Positions 18,599 to 26,978 of a DNA stretch of 34,495 bases are shown in pieces. The notes under the pieces are model-generated. The model was not told the DNA's origin. It worked only from the letters and a program-made list of their open reading frames with translations, and did no database searches. How positions within the stretch are numbered: the stretch's first letter is position 1; each line of letters opens with the position of its first letter. Origin of the DNA: Neisseriaceae bacterium (GTDB lineage: Bacteria > Pseudomonadota > Gammaproteobacteria > Burkholderiales > Chromobacteriaceae); NCBI GenBank assembly GCA_027484385.1, contig JAIXTB010000307.1, positions 1-34,495 of the forward strand, in the 5' to 3' direction. A program made the translations under genes and the position numbers.

Positions 18599-19228
18599 TC
18601 AGCGCGATGGCTGCAATGCCATGCGCACCGCCAATGCGGCCAGCACACCGCCCATCAGATAACGCTGTAGCGCCAGCCAGTGCGGACGGCGGGCAAAACC
18701 GGTGGCTATCCTGGCAGCAAACAGCACAATCAGCAGGTTTACCGTAAAACTGATCGCGATCTGGGCCAGCCCCAGCTGCAGGCTCTGCCGGAACACACTC
18801 CCCGCGCCCGGTACCACGAACTGCGGCAGGATAGAAAAATAAAACACGGCAATCTTGGGGTTCAGCACATTGGTAAGGAAGCCCATCATGAAGAGTCGGA
18901 CGGGTGAGTCGGCCACTAGCTCGCGGGTAGCGAACGGCGACCGACCACCAGGCTGCCATGCCTGCCAGGCCAGCCACATCAGATAGACCGCACCGCCCCA
19001 TTTCAGCGCTGCGTAGGCAAAGGGCACTGCCAGAAACAGCGCTGTCAGCCCCAAAGCCGCCGCCAGCATGTGCAGTAAAAATCCTGCCACCACGCCCAGT
19101 AGCGATATCAGACCGGCACCACGCCCCTGGCACACGCTACGCGATAGCAGGTAAACCATATTCGGCCCCGGTGTCAGCACCATCAATAGTGCGGCACCCG
19201 CAAACATGGCCCATTGGCTTGTATTCAT
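18599..19228 (-). CDS. LysE/RhtB-family amino-acid exporter
   Basis: LTPGPNMVYLLSRSVCQGRGAGL; convergent with glpD. Confidence 0.88.
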   Translation of the reverse strand: MNTSQWAMFAGAALLMVLTPGPNMVYLLSRSVCQGRGAGLISLLGVVAGFLLHMLAAALGLTALFLAVPFAYAALKWGGAVYLMWLAWQAWQPGGRSPFATRELVADSPVRLFMMGFLTNVLNPKIAVFYFSILPQFVVPGAGSVFRQSLQLGLAQIAISFTVNLLIVLFAARIATGFARRPHWLALQRYLMGGVLAALAVRMALQPSR

Positions 19229-19475
19229 CGGCTTTCCCTTTTGGTGATGGCGCGTCACAGGCGGCACCATTACCACCATGTCATAATGATTATCCTAAAT
19301 ACGGTAGAGAAGAGGCAAGCCGCCGTTGCACATGTAACCTTGTCCAGTACCACCTGCATTTTCACGCCACCGGCTAATCACTAAACAATACATTAAGGCT
19401 GTACCACCTGCGCCGGGTGCTACCCAAAGCTGGCATGCCGAAAAGGGCATAAGCTAGCCCTCGCCTTCGATACAA

Positions 19476-19486
19476 GGTTGGCCGCA
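19476..19486 (+). repeat. GGTTGGCCGCA dispersed motif
   Basis: Exact 11-mer, intergenic. Confidence 0.9.
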
Positions 19487-19593
19487 GTCGTGGCGCACGC
19501 GCGCGCCCCCGTGGCATACCCTGCCCTATCGCACCGTGGGCAGCCGCAGGGCTTTTGCGCATAATGACCCGTCCACTTCGCGGCGCACTCATC

Positions 19594-20511
19594 ATGGCTA
19601 CCCCCTCCCGCATCGTCTTCATCCTGCATGGCCGGCACCGCCCGCAAGGCCTGCCCGAGCACCTGCTGGCGCCGCTGCGTGCCGATTTCGACGTAGATGT
19701 ACTGATGACCAGCAGCGCCGACAGCGCCACCCGCTACGCGCGCGAAGCGGCGCTATCCGGTGCGCGCTGGGTGGTGGCCGTGGGTGGCGACGGCACCGTG
19801 CACGAGGTGGTGAACGGCCTGATGAGCGTGCCAGAGGCCGCCCGCCGCGATGTCGCCCTGGCGGTGCTGCCCACCGGCACCGGCAACGACTTTGTGCGCA
19901 GCCTGGGCAGCGGCGACAGCCTGGCCGGCTTGATCGGGCTGATGGCGGCCGGGCAGGTACACGCGCTGGACCTGATTCGCGTGACGCTGGCAGATGGCAG
20001 CGTGCGCTGGTGCAACAATATCGGCAGCATCGGCATTACCAGCGATATCGTGCGCCGCGTTAAAGCCATGCCGGCACGGCTGCCGGCCAGCCTGGCGTTT
20101 TACAGCGCCGTCACTACCGCGCTGTTGCGCTGGCAGCCGCAACCCATGCGGCTGACGCTGGATGGCGAGCTTATCGAGGGGCGCTTTACCTGCGTGTCGG
20201 CGGCCAACGGGCGCTTTTTCGGTAGCGGGCTGGGCATTGCCCCCGAGGCACAGCTGGACGACGGCCTGATGGAAGTGGTGCTGATCGATAATGCCGGCAG
20301 CCTGGACTTTATCCGCCTGCTACCGCAGCTACGCCAGGCACAGCGGCTGGCCGACCCGCGTGTGCGCTACCTGCGCGGTCGCGTGCTGCAGGTAGCGGGC
20401 GAGCCGGCACGCTGCCCGCTGGAGCTGGACGGCGAGCTGGCAGGCCACGCCCCGGTGCGCTTCGAGCTGGTACCGGGGGCACTGCGCTGCCTGCGCCGCC
20501 TGCCGGGCTGA
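19594..20511 (+). CDS. YegS/BmrU-family lipid kinase (diacylglycerol kinase catalytic domain)
   Basis: VAVGGDGTVHEVVNGLM, LPTGTGNDFVRSLG, NNIGSIGI. Confidence 0.87.
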   Translation: MATPSRIVFILHGRHRPQGLPEHLLAPLRADFDVDVLMTSSADSATRYAREAALSGARWVVAVGGDGTVHEVVNGLMSVPEAARRDVALAVLPTGTGNDFVRSLGSGDSLAGLIGLMAAGQVHALDLIRVTLADGSVRWCNNIGSIGITSDIVRRVKAMPARLPASLAFYSAVTTALLRWQPQPMRLTLDGELIEGRFTCVSAANGRFFGSGLGIAPEAQLDDGLMEVVLIDNAGSLDFIRLLPQLRQAQRLADPRVRYLRGRVLQVAGEPARCPLELDGELAGHAPVRFELVPGALRCLRRLPG

Positions 20512-20622
20512 CAACGCCACGCCCGACACCAGCTAGGGTATAATGGCCGGTTTTTCGCGCCGGGTGAGACCGATCCCGTGTGCGTCTATGCTGAATAACC
20601 TCGACTGTTTTTCGACGGAACC

Positions 20623-21318
20623 ATGACCAAGACACCTAAAGCCCTTGTCGTTCTTTCTGGCGGCCAGGACTCCACTACCTGCCTGTACTGGGCCCTGCGC
20701 GAATTCGGTGCGGCCAACGTAGAAGCCGTGACCTTCGACTACGGCCAGCGCCACCGCGTGGAGCTGGACTGCGCGCGCAAGATTGCCCAGCTGGCCGGCG
20801 TGCGCCAGACCGTGCTGCCTATCGACACCTTTGCCGCCATCGGCGGTAACGCGCTGACCGACGACAGCATCGCGCCGGAAGAAGGCACCCGTGACGACGC
20901 CGACACCGCGCTGCCTAATACCTTCGTGCCTGGCCGCAACCTGGTGTTCCTCAGCTTTGCTGCCGCGCTGGCCTACACCCGCGGCATCGAGCACGTGGTG
21001 ACCGGTGTGGCGCAAACCGACTACTCCGGCTACCCGGACTGCCGCGAAAACACCCTGAAGGCACTGGAGCTGGCGCTGCGCCTGGGCATGGATAGCCGCG
21101 TGACCCTGCACACACCGCTGATGTTCATGAGCAAGGCCGACACCGTGCGCCTGGCGCAGGACGTGGGCGCCATGGACGCCATGGCCTGGAGCCACACCTG
21201 CTACAACGGTGAAGTCCCCCCCTGCGGCCGCTGCGCCTCGTGCGAGCTGCGCGCCAAAGGCTTTGCCGAGGCCGGCGTGGCCGACCCGCTGGTCGTACGT
21301 ACCGGAGGTGCCGCATGA
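20623..21318 (+). CDS. queC: 7-cyano-7-deazaguanine synthase
   Basis: [18 protein letters not shown] (PP-loop), C-terminal [22 protein letters not shown]. Confidence 0.95.
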   Translation: MTKTPKALVVLSGGQDSTTCLYWALREFGAANVEAVTFDYGQRHRVELDCARKIAQLAGVRQTVLPIDTFAAIGGNALTDDSIAPEEGTRDDADTALPNTFVPGRNLVFLSFAAALAYTRGIEHVVTGVAQTDYSGYPDCRENTLKALELALRLGMDSRVTLHTPLMFMSKADTVRLAQDVGAMDAMAWSHTCYNGEVPPCGRCASCELRAKGFAEAGVADPLVVRTGGAA

Positions 21319-22325
21319 ACGCCCGCCACCATCTGCTAGGCGCCGGTTTTGAAGCAGCGCGCAGCCTGCCGGGCGTGGGCGAACACGGCCACAGCTTTCG
21401 CGTGCAGCTGCGCACCGCCGCGCTGCCGGACACCCTGCCCGCGCTGCAAGGCGCCCTGCAACAGGCGGTAGCGCCGTTTCACTACGGCAATATCAGCCAG
21501 CACCTGGCCGATGCTAGCGACCTGTCGCTGGCCCGCCACCTGCTGGCCGCCTGCGGCCAACCCGGCAGCCTGCACCTGGCCAGCGCGCCGGACCGTGGCG
21601 TGCTGCTGGGCGAGGATGGCCGCGAGTACGTGTACTTCGATACCCGCTTTGAAGCCGCGCACCAGCTGCCGCACGTACCGCCCGGCCACAAATGCGGCCG
21701 CCTGCACGGCCACGGCTTTGGCGTACGCATCGTTGCCGACGCGCGCCATGCCTCGCTGAACGACATCCTGCTGCAAGCCTGGCCACCGCTGTTTGCCCAG
21801 CTGAACCACCGCTACCTCAACAACATCCCCGGCCTGGACAACCCCACCAGCGAGGTGATGGCCGCCTGGCTGTACCAGCAGCTGCAGCCACGCCTGCCCG
21901 GCCTGGCCTGGGTGGAAGTACGCGAAACGCACACCGCCGGCAGCCAGTTTGATGGCCACACCTACCGCATCTGGAAAGAACAGCACTTTGAAAGCGCGGT
22001 GCCGTTTGACGCCGCCGGCAACTACACCGGCCACAGCTACCTGATCCGCTTGATGCTGCAAGGCAGCGTAGACCGCGTGATGGGCTGGGTGCTGGACTTT
22101 GGCGACGTCAAAGACCGCTTCAAGCCCATCTACCGCCAGCTGGACCACAACCCGCTGGACAAGCTCAGCGGCATCCGCGCAGCCGACGCCGGCAGCGTGG
22201 CCGAATGGGTGCACGGCGAGCTCAAGCCGCTGGTACCGGAGCTATCGCGCATTGACCTGATGGAAACCCCGGAACAAGGCGTCTCGCTGACCTTCCGTGG
22301 CGACATGCAGTGGCCGTTGCTGTAA
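21315..22325 (+). CDS. queD: 6-carboxytetrahydropterin synthase-family protein with three QueD/PTPS-like modules (336 aa)
   Basis: Canonical [24 protein letters not shown] and [23 protein letters not shown] in the middle; degenerate modules before and after; ATGA overlap with queC. Confidence 0.85.
   Translation: MNARHHLLGAGFEAARSLPGVGEHGHSFRVQLRTAALPDTLPALQGALQQAVAPFHYGNISQHLADASDLSLARHLLAACGQPGSLHLASAPDRGVLLGEDGREYVYFDTRFEAAHQLPHVPPGHKCGRLHGHGFGVRIVADARHASLNDILLQAWPPLFAQLNHRYLNNIPGLDNPTSEVMAAWLYQQLQPRLPGLAWVEVRETHTAGSQFDGHTYRIWKEQHFESAVPFDAAGNYTGHSYLIRLMLQGSVDRVMGWVLDFGDVKDRFKPIYRQLDHNPLDKLSGIRAADAGSVAEWVHGELKPLVPELSRIDLMETPEQGVSLTFRGDMQWPLL
21552..21562 (-). repeat. GGTTGGCCGCA dispersed motif
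   Basis: Exact 11-mer, inside queD. Confidence 0.9.
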
Positions 22326-22335
22326 GGGGGTAAAT

Positions 22336-22977
22336 ATGGCGAACTACACCGTAAAAGAGATCTTCTACACCCTGCAGGGCGAAGGCCGCCAGGCAGGCCG
22401 CGCAGCGGTATTCTGCCGCTTTAGCGGCTGTAACCTGTGGAGCGGGCGCGAAGAAGACCGCAGCAAGGCCATCTGCCAGTTCTGCGATACCGATTTTGTC
22501 GGCACCGGCCCCGACGGCGGCAAGTTTGCCACCGCCGCCGAGCTGGCCGCGCGCATTGCCGCCACCTGGCCGGCCGCTGCCACCGGCGGCCAACCTTATG
22601 TGGTGTTTACCGGCGGTGAGCCGCTGCTGCAGCTGGACGAGCCGCTGATCGACGCCCTGCACGCGCTGGGTTTCGAGGTCGCAGTGGAAACCAACGGCAG
22701 CCTGCCGGCGCCGCGCGGCATAGACTGGATCTGCGTCAGCCCCAAAGCCGGCGCCGACTGGGTACAGCGCAGCGGCCACGAGCTGAAGCTGGTCTACCCG
22801 CAGCCCACCCTGCTGCCAGGCGAGCTACCCGCCGATCTGCAGTTTGACCACCTGTACCTGCAGCCGATGGACAGCCCGCTGCAGCGCCAGAATACGCAGG
22901 AAGCCATTGCCTGGTGCATGGCCCACCCGGCCTGGCGGCTGTCGGTGCAAACGCACAAGGTGGTGAACATCCGTTAA
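22336..22977 (+). CDS. queE: 7-carboxy-7-deazaguanine synthase
   Basis: VKEIFYTLQGEGRQAGRAAVFCRFSGCNLWSGREEDR..CQFCDTDF, FTGGEPLLQLD, ETNGS. Confidence 0.94.
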   Translation: MANYTVKEIFYTLQGEGRQAGRAAVFCRFSGCNLWSGREEDRSKAICQFCDTDFVGTGPDGGKFATAAELAARIAATWPAAATGGQPYVVFTGGEPLLQLDEPLIDALHALGFEVAVETNGSLPAPRGIDWICVSPKAGADWVQRSGHELKLVYPQPTLLPGELPADLQFDHLYLQPMDSPLQRQNTQEAIAWCMAHPAWRLSVQTHKVVNIR

Positions 22978-22993
22978 GCCCGTGTCTGGCCAT

Positions 22994-23004
22994 TGCGGCC
23001 AACC
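22994..23004 (-). repeat. GGTTGGCCGCA dispersed motif
   Basis: Exact 11-mer, intergenic after queE. Confidence 0.9.
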
Positions 23005-23016
23005 TTGCCTGACACC

Positions 23017-23050
23017 AACCCTGCCTGCTACACAGACAGGGTTTTGTTTT
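23017..23050 (+). terminator. Rho-independent terminator after queE
   Basis: AACCCTGcCTG-CTACA-CAGaCAGGGTT followed by TTGTTTT. Confidence 0.75.
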
Positions 23051-23199
23051 GCCCATCCCTGCCGTTACACAAGCCACACAAAAAGACACTCGAAAATTTT
23101 TTTGCGGCAGTGTGTAATGAACTGCAATGTGGGCCGACTAAAGCTGGTAACGCGATACAACACGCGTTCCAAACCCACTTTCTACACAGGAGAATCACC

Positions 23200-23457
23200 A
23201 TGTCCGCTACCTCCAAAACCCTGCTGGTTTCTGCACTGTCCGCTGCCATCGCCATGGCTGCCGTGAGCGCCCCGGCCGCCGCTGCCGACAAGGAAAAATG
23301 CTACGGCATCGCCATGGCTGGCAAAAACGACTGTGCCGCCAATGGCCACAGCTGCGCCGGCCAGTCCAAGATGGACAAAGACGGTACCGAGTGGAAATAC
23401 GTGGCCAAAGGCAGCTGCACCAAGATGAACGGCACGCTGGAACCAATGAAGAAGTAA
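23200..23457 (+). CDS. bufA: DUF2282 family small exported protein, bufferin-type RiPP precursor (BufA1-like)
   Basis: Sec-like signal ending AAA, then ADKEKCYGIAMAGKNDCAANGHSCAGQSKMDKDGTEWKYVAKGSCTKMNG (four Cys); AGGAG RBS; followed by DUF692 and DUF2063 genes. Confidence 0.88.
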   Translation: MSATSKTLLVSALSAAIAMAAVSAPAAAADKEKCYGIAMAGKNDCAANGHSCAGQSKMDKDGTEWKYVAKGSCTKMNGTLEPMKK

Positions 23458-23479
23458 GCCTGCTGCGGCTTGCTGCATG

Positions 23480-23497
23480 ACGGGGCTGCGGCCCCGT
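23480..23497 (+). terminator. GC-rich hairpin (possible attenuator) between bufA and bufB
   Basis: ACGGGGC-TGCG-GCCCCGT followed by TTCTGTTTCTG. Confidence 0.55.
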
Positions 23498-23523
23498 TTC
23501 TGTTTCTGCCCGGGTACCCTGCC

Positions 23524-24372
23524 ATGACTGCCACCCTTCCCGCCTGCGCCGGTATCGGCCTGCGCCACCCGCACTACCGCCAGGTACTGGCCCAGCAGCC
23601 ACCGCTTGGCTGGATAGAGCTGCACAGCGAAAACTTCTTTGACGGCGGCCAGCCGCTGGCCATGCTGCAACAGTTGGCCGCACGCTACCCGCTGTCGCTG
23701 CACGGCGTGGGCCTGGGCCTGGGCGCCGCTGCCCGCCCTGACGCCACCCACCTGGCCGCGCTACGGCGCTTGCTGGATGCCGTACCGGCGGTGGCGGTAT
23801 CCGAGCACCTGTCGTTCAACCACGACGCCAGCCAGCGCTTTGCCAACGACCTGCTGCCCATCCCCTACACCCGCGCCATGCTGGAGGTGGTAGCGGCCAA
23901 CGTGGCCGAGGCACAAGACGCCCTGGGCCGCCCGCTGTTGATAGAAAACCTGTCCAGCTACCTGGCCTACCCCGGCAACGACATGCACGAAGGCGAATTC
24001 CTGGCCGGGCTGGTAGAACGCACCGGCTGCGGCATTCTGCTGGACGTGAACAACCTGTACGTGAACCAGCAAAACCTGGGCACCGACGTGGACGCCTTTC
24101 TGGCCGCGCTGCCGCCGGATGCCATTGGCGAAATCCACCTGGCCGGCTACACCGAGCGCAGCTTTGACGACGGCAGCCGCCTGCTGGTGGATACCCACAG
24201 CCGCCCGGTTTACCCGGCGGTGTGGCAGCTGTACCGCCAGATCATCGCGCGCTTTGGCGTGCGGCCAACCTTGATCGAGTGGGATATCGATATCCCGCCG
24301 CTGGACACGCTGCTGGCCGAAGCGGCCACCGCGCAGGCCATCCTCGATCAGTACACGGAGGCTGCGCCATGA
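23524..24372 (+). CDS. bufB: DUF692 multinuclear non-heme iron oxidase (MNIO), BufB-like
   Basis: GIGLRHPHYRQVL..WIELHSENFF, SLHGVGLGLG, LLIENLSSYL, LLDVNNLYVN, EIHLAGY. Confidence 0.9.
   Translation: MTATLPACAGIGLRHPHYRQVLAQQPPLGWIELHSENFFDGGQPLAMLQQLAARYPLSLHGVGLGLGAAARPDATHLAALRRLLDAVPAVAVSEHLSFNHDASQRFANDLLPIPYTRAMLEVVAANVAEAQDALGRPLLIENLSSYLAYPGNDMHEGEFLAGLVERTGCGILLDVNNLYVNQQNLGTDVDAFLAALPPDAIGEIHLAGYTERSFDDGSRLLVDTHSRPVYPAVWQLYRQIIARFGVRPTLIEWDIDIPPLDTLLAEAATAQAILDQYTEAAP
24260..24270 (-). repeat. GGTTGGCCGCA dispersed motif
   Basis: Exact 11-mer, inside bufB. Confidence 0.9.
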
Positions 24373-25118
24373 ACGAAACCGCCTGGCAACACGCCCTGCT
24401 GGATGCCATCACCACGCCGCAGTGGCAGCCGGACCCGCGCTTTGACGCTGCTGCGCTGGCGGTGTACCGCAACAACTACCGCGTGGGGCTGATGGAGATG
24501 CTGGCGCTGGTGTACCCGATCTGCCGCCAGCTGCTGGGAGACGAGTTTTTCGATGCGCTCAGCCGCGAATACGTCAAGGCCACACCGTCGGCCAGCGGCA
24601 ACCTGCACCGCTACGGTGAGGGTTTTGCCGGCTTTGTCGCCGCCTTCGAACACACCGCGCACATCGGCTACCTGCCCGACGTGGCACAGCTGGAGTGGGC
24701 ACTGCACCGTGGCTACTACGCTGCCGACGCCACGCCGCTGGCCATCGACACCCTGGCGGCCATCCCGCAGCAGCAGTGGGGTGAGCTGCGCTTTCGCTGC
24801 CACCCGGCCTGCCAGGTACTGGACAGCGCGTGGCCACTGGCCAGCATTCACGCCCACCACCAGCCCGCCACCGCCGGCTGCGCGGTAGACCTGCACCAGG
24901 CACAGCCGCTGCTGCTATGGCGCGACGGCGACGGCATCATGCAGCTGCAGCAGCTGCCCCCCGGCCAGCCTGCCTTCTGCCTGGCGCTGCTTAGCGGCGC
25001 CACACTGGATGCAGCCAGCGCCGCAGGGTTGGCCGCATCGCCTGCGTTCGACCTGCAAGCCGCCCTGCTGCTGGTACTGCAGCACGGCGTGCTGTCTGCC
25101 ATCAAGGAGCCATCATGA
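24369..25118 (+). CDS. bufC: DUF2063 putative DNA-binding-like / MNIO partner protein, BufC-like
   Basis: AALAVYRNNYRVGLMEMLALVYPICRQLLGDEFF; ATGA overlap with bufB. Confidence 0.87.
   Translation: MNETAWQHALLDAITTPQWQPDPRFDAAALAVYRNNYRVGLMEMLALVYPICRQLLGDEFFDALSREYVKATPSASGNLHRYGEGFAGFVAAFEHTAHIGYLPDVAQLEWALHRGYYAADATPLAIDTLAAIPQQQWGELRFRCHPACQVLDSAWPLASIHAHHQPATAGCAVDLHQAQPLLLWRDGDGIMQLQQLPPGQPAFCLALLSGATLDAASAAGLAASPAFDLQAALLLVLQHGVLSAIKEPS
25027..25037 (+). repeat. GGTTGGCCGCA dispersed motif
   Basis: Exact 11-mer, inside bufC. Confidence 0.9.
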
Positions 25119-25567
25119 ACGCTATCACCACCCTGCTGCGCCGCAGCCAGCCTGTCACCCTCTGGCTGGACACCTGGCTGTTACCGCTGAGCCTGCTGGC
25201 GCTGCGCCTGTACCTGGCGCGGGTGTTCTTTCTGGCAGGTTTGACCAAAATCGAAGACTGGGACACCACGCTGTTCCTGTTTGCCGAGGAATACCGCGTG
25301 CCGCTGCTGTCGCCCGCCGTGGCCGCCGTATTGGGCACGGCCGGCGAGCTGCTGCTGCCGCCCCTGCTGCTACTGGGCCTGGCCGGGCGCTTTGCCGCGC
25401 TGGGCTTGTTTGTGCTGAACATCATGGCGGTGGTGAGCTACTGGCACGCGCTGGCAGGCAGCGCGCTGGAATTCCACCTGCAATGGGGGCTGATGTTGCT
25501 GCTACTGCTGGCCGCCGGCCCCGGCAAGCTGGCGGTGGACGGGCTGATCAAACGCCGGTTTGGCTGA
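25115..25567 (+). CDS. DoxX-family membrane protein
   Basis: LRLYLARVFFLAGLTKIEDW; ATGA overlap with bufC. Confidence 0.85.
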   Translation: MNAITTLLRRSQPVTLWLDTWLLPLSLLALRLYLARVFFLAGLTKIEDWDTTLFLFAEEYRVPLLSPAVAAVLGTAGELLLPPLLLLGLAGRFAALGLFVLNIMAVVSYWHALAGSALEFHLQWGLMLLLLLAAGPGKLAVDGLIKRRFG

Positions 25568-25616
25568 GGGCATGGCATAATCGCAGGCAGTCTTTCATTA
25601 CCCTGCTACCCACACC

Positions 25617-26462
25617 ATGAGCGTTCGCCCTACCCTGGTTTTGCAAGCCCCCCATCTGGACACCGCCCGCATCACCGAGCTGGCCATTCTGGCCGGCACC
25701 GAGCCGGTGGCACCTGTTGACGGTGTCGCCCGCCTGGCTGCGGCCAACCCCGAGCGCCGCGAGCTGGTACTGGCCCGCGCCAGTGGCCTGGGCGTGGACG
25801 CCAACTACGTGGACAGCCAGCGCCGCTTTGCCGATTTCGGCCTGGTCGTGTCCGACATGGACTCCACGCTGATCACCATCGAGTGCATCGACGAGATCGC
25901 CGACATGCAGGGCCTGAAGCCGCAGGTGGCCGCCATTACCGCCCGCTCCATGCGCGGCGAGCTGGATTTTGCGCAGTCGCTGCGCGAGCGCGTGGCGCTG
26001 CTGGCCGGGCTGCCGGAAAGCGCGCTGGCCCGCGTATACGAAGAACGCCTGCAATTGATGGCCGGTGCGCGCGAGCTGCTGGCGGCCTGCCGCGAACATG
26101 GCATCAAGTTCATGCTGGTGTCCGGTGGCTTTACCTACTTTACCGAGCGCCTCAAGGCCGAGCTGGGCCTGGACTACACCTACGCCAACCAGCTGGAAAT
26201 CATCGATGGCAAGCTCACCGGCCGCGTGGTGGGCGATATTGTCGATGCGGAAGCCAAGCGCCGCCTGCTGATAGAAAAACGCAGCGAGCTGGGCCTGGCG
26301 CCGGAACAGGTGATCGCCATGGGCGATGGTGCCAACGACCTCCTGATGCTGGCCGAAGCCGGCGTAGGCGTGGCCACCCACGCCAAACCGGTGGTGAAAG
26401 CCCAGGCGCAATACAGCCTGAGCGAGAGCGGGCTGGACGGCATCCGCAAGCTGTTCCTGTAA
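25617..26462 (+). CDS. serB: Phosphoserine phosphatase
   Basis: VSDMDSTLITIECIDEIAD, LVSGGFTYF, GDGANDLLMLAEAGVGVA. Confidence 0.95.
   Translation: MSVRPTLVLQAPHLDTARITELAILAGTEPVAPVDGVARLAAANPERRELVLARASGLGVDANYVDSQRRFADFGLVVSDMDSTLITIECIDEIADMQGLKPQVAAITARSMRGELDFAQSLRERVALLAGLPESALARVYEERLQLMAGARELLAACREHGIKFMLVSGGFTYFTERLKAELGLDYTYANQLEIIDGKLTGRVVGDIVDAEAKRRLLIEKRSELGLAPEQVIAMGDGANDLLMLAEAGVGVATHAKPVVKAQAQYSLSESGLDGIRKLFL
25739..25749 (-). repeat. GGTTGGCCGCA dispersed motif
   Basis: Exact 11-mer, inside serB. Confidence 0.9.
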
Positions 26463-26465
26463 GCC

Positions 26466-26978
26466 ATGTCTGCCCCCCTGCTGCTACCGCTGGACACTGT
26501 CAGCTTTGATGCCGAGCTGCCGCTGGCCTATCAGCCACAGGCCGATGCCCAAGCCATTGCCCAAGCCTTGCTGGGCACACGGCTGGCCTTGTCCATTCTG
26601 GCCAGCCCGGCAGACAGCACCGAACAAGCCGGCACCCTGCAGCGCCTGGAAGCCAAGCTGGACCTGGCGCTGGAGCTGGCGCTGCAGCAGCGCTACCCGC
26701 AGGCCGGCGCACTCACCCCCTGCCGCATCGGGCTGGAAAGCCTGTGCTGGCTGCACCCCGCACCGCTGGCCGTCGGCAGTAGCGGCATGGTCTTGCTACA
26801 GCCGCGTACGCCTTCGGCGCTGACCCTGCAGCTGCCGCTATGCATTGACCTATGCCAGGCAGCGGGCCAAGGCTACGCCATCCAGGCCAGCTGGGCAGAC
26901 AAGCTGGGCGACGCCCAGGCCGACTGGGAGCGCTGGGTGTTCCGCCGCCACCGCCAGGCCATAGGGCGCCGGGCATGA
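26466..26978 (+). CDS. Hypothetical protein, translationally coupled to the following GGDEF gene
   Basis: Stop overlaps the next ATG (ATGA at 26975); no family recognised with confidence. Confidence 0.6.
   Translation: MSAPLLLPLDTVSFDAELPLAYQPQADAQAIAQALLGTRLALSILASPADSTEQAGTLQRLEAKLDLALELALQQRYPQAGALTPCRIGLESLCWLHPAPLAVGSSGMVLLQPRTPSALTLQLPLCIDLCQAAGQGYAIQASWADKLGDAQADWERWVFRRHRQAIGRRA

Noticed and set aside
19283-19293. ATAATGATTAT upstream of the LysE-family gene as a Fur box
   Set aside because: Only a partial match to the 19-bp Fur consensus and no iron-related gene nearby.
20512-20622. Possible preQ1 riboswitch upstream of queC
   Set aside because: TATAAT at 20539 is a possible -10 element, but I could not match the preQ1-I or preQ1-II consensus or build the required pseudoknot.
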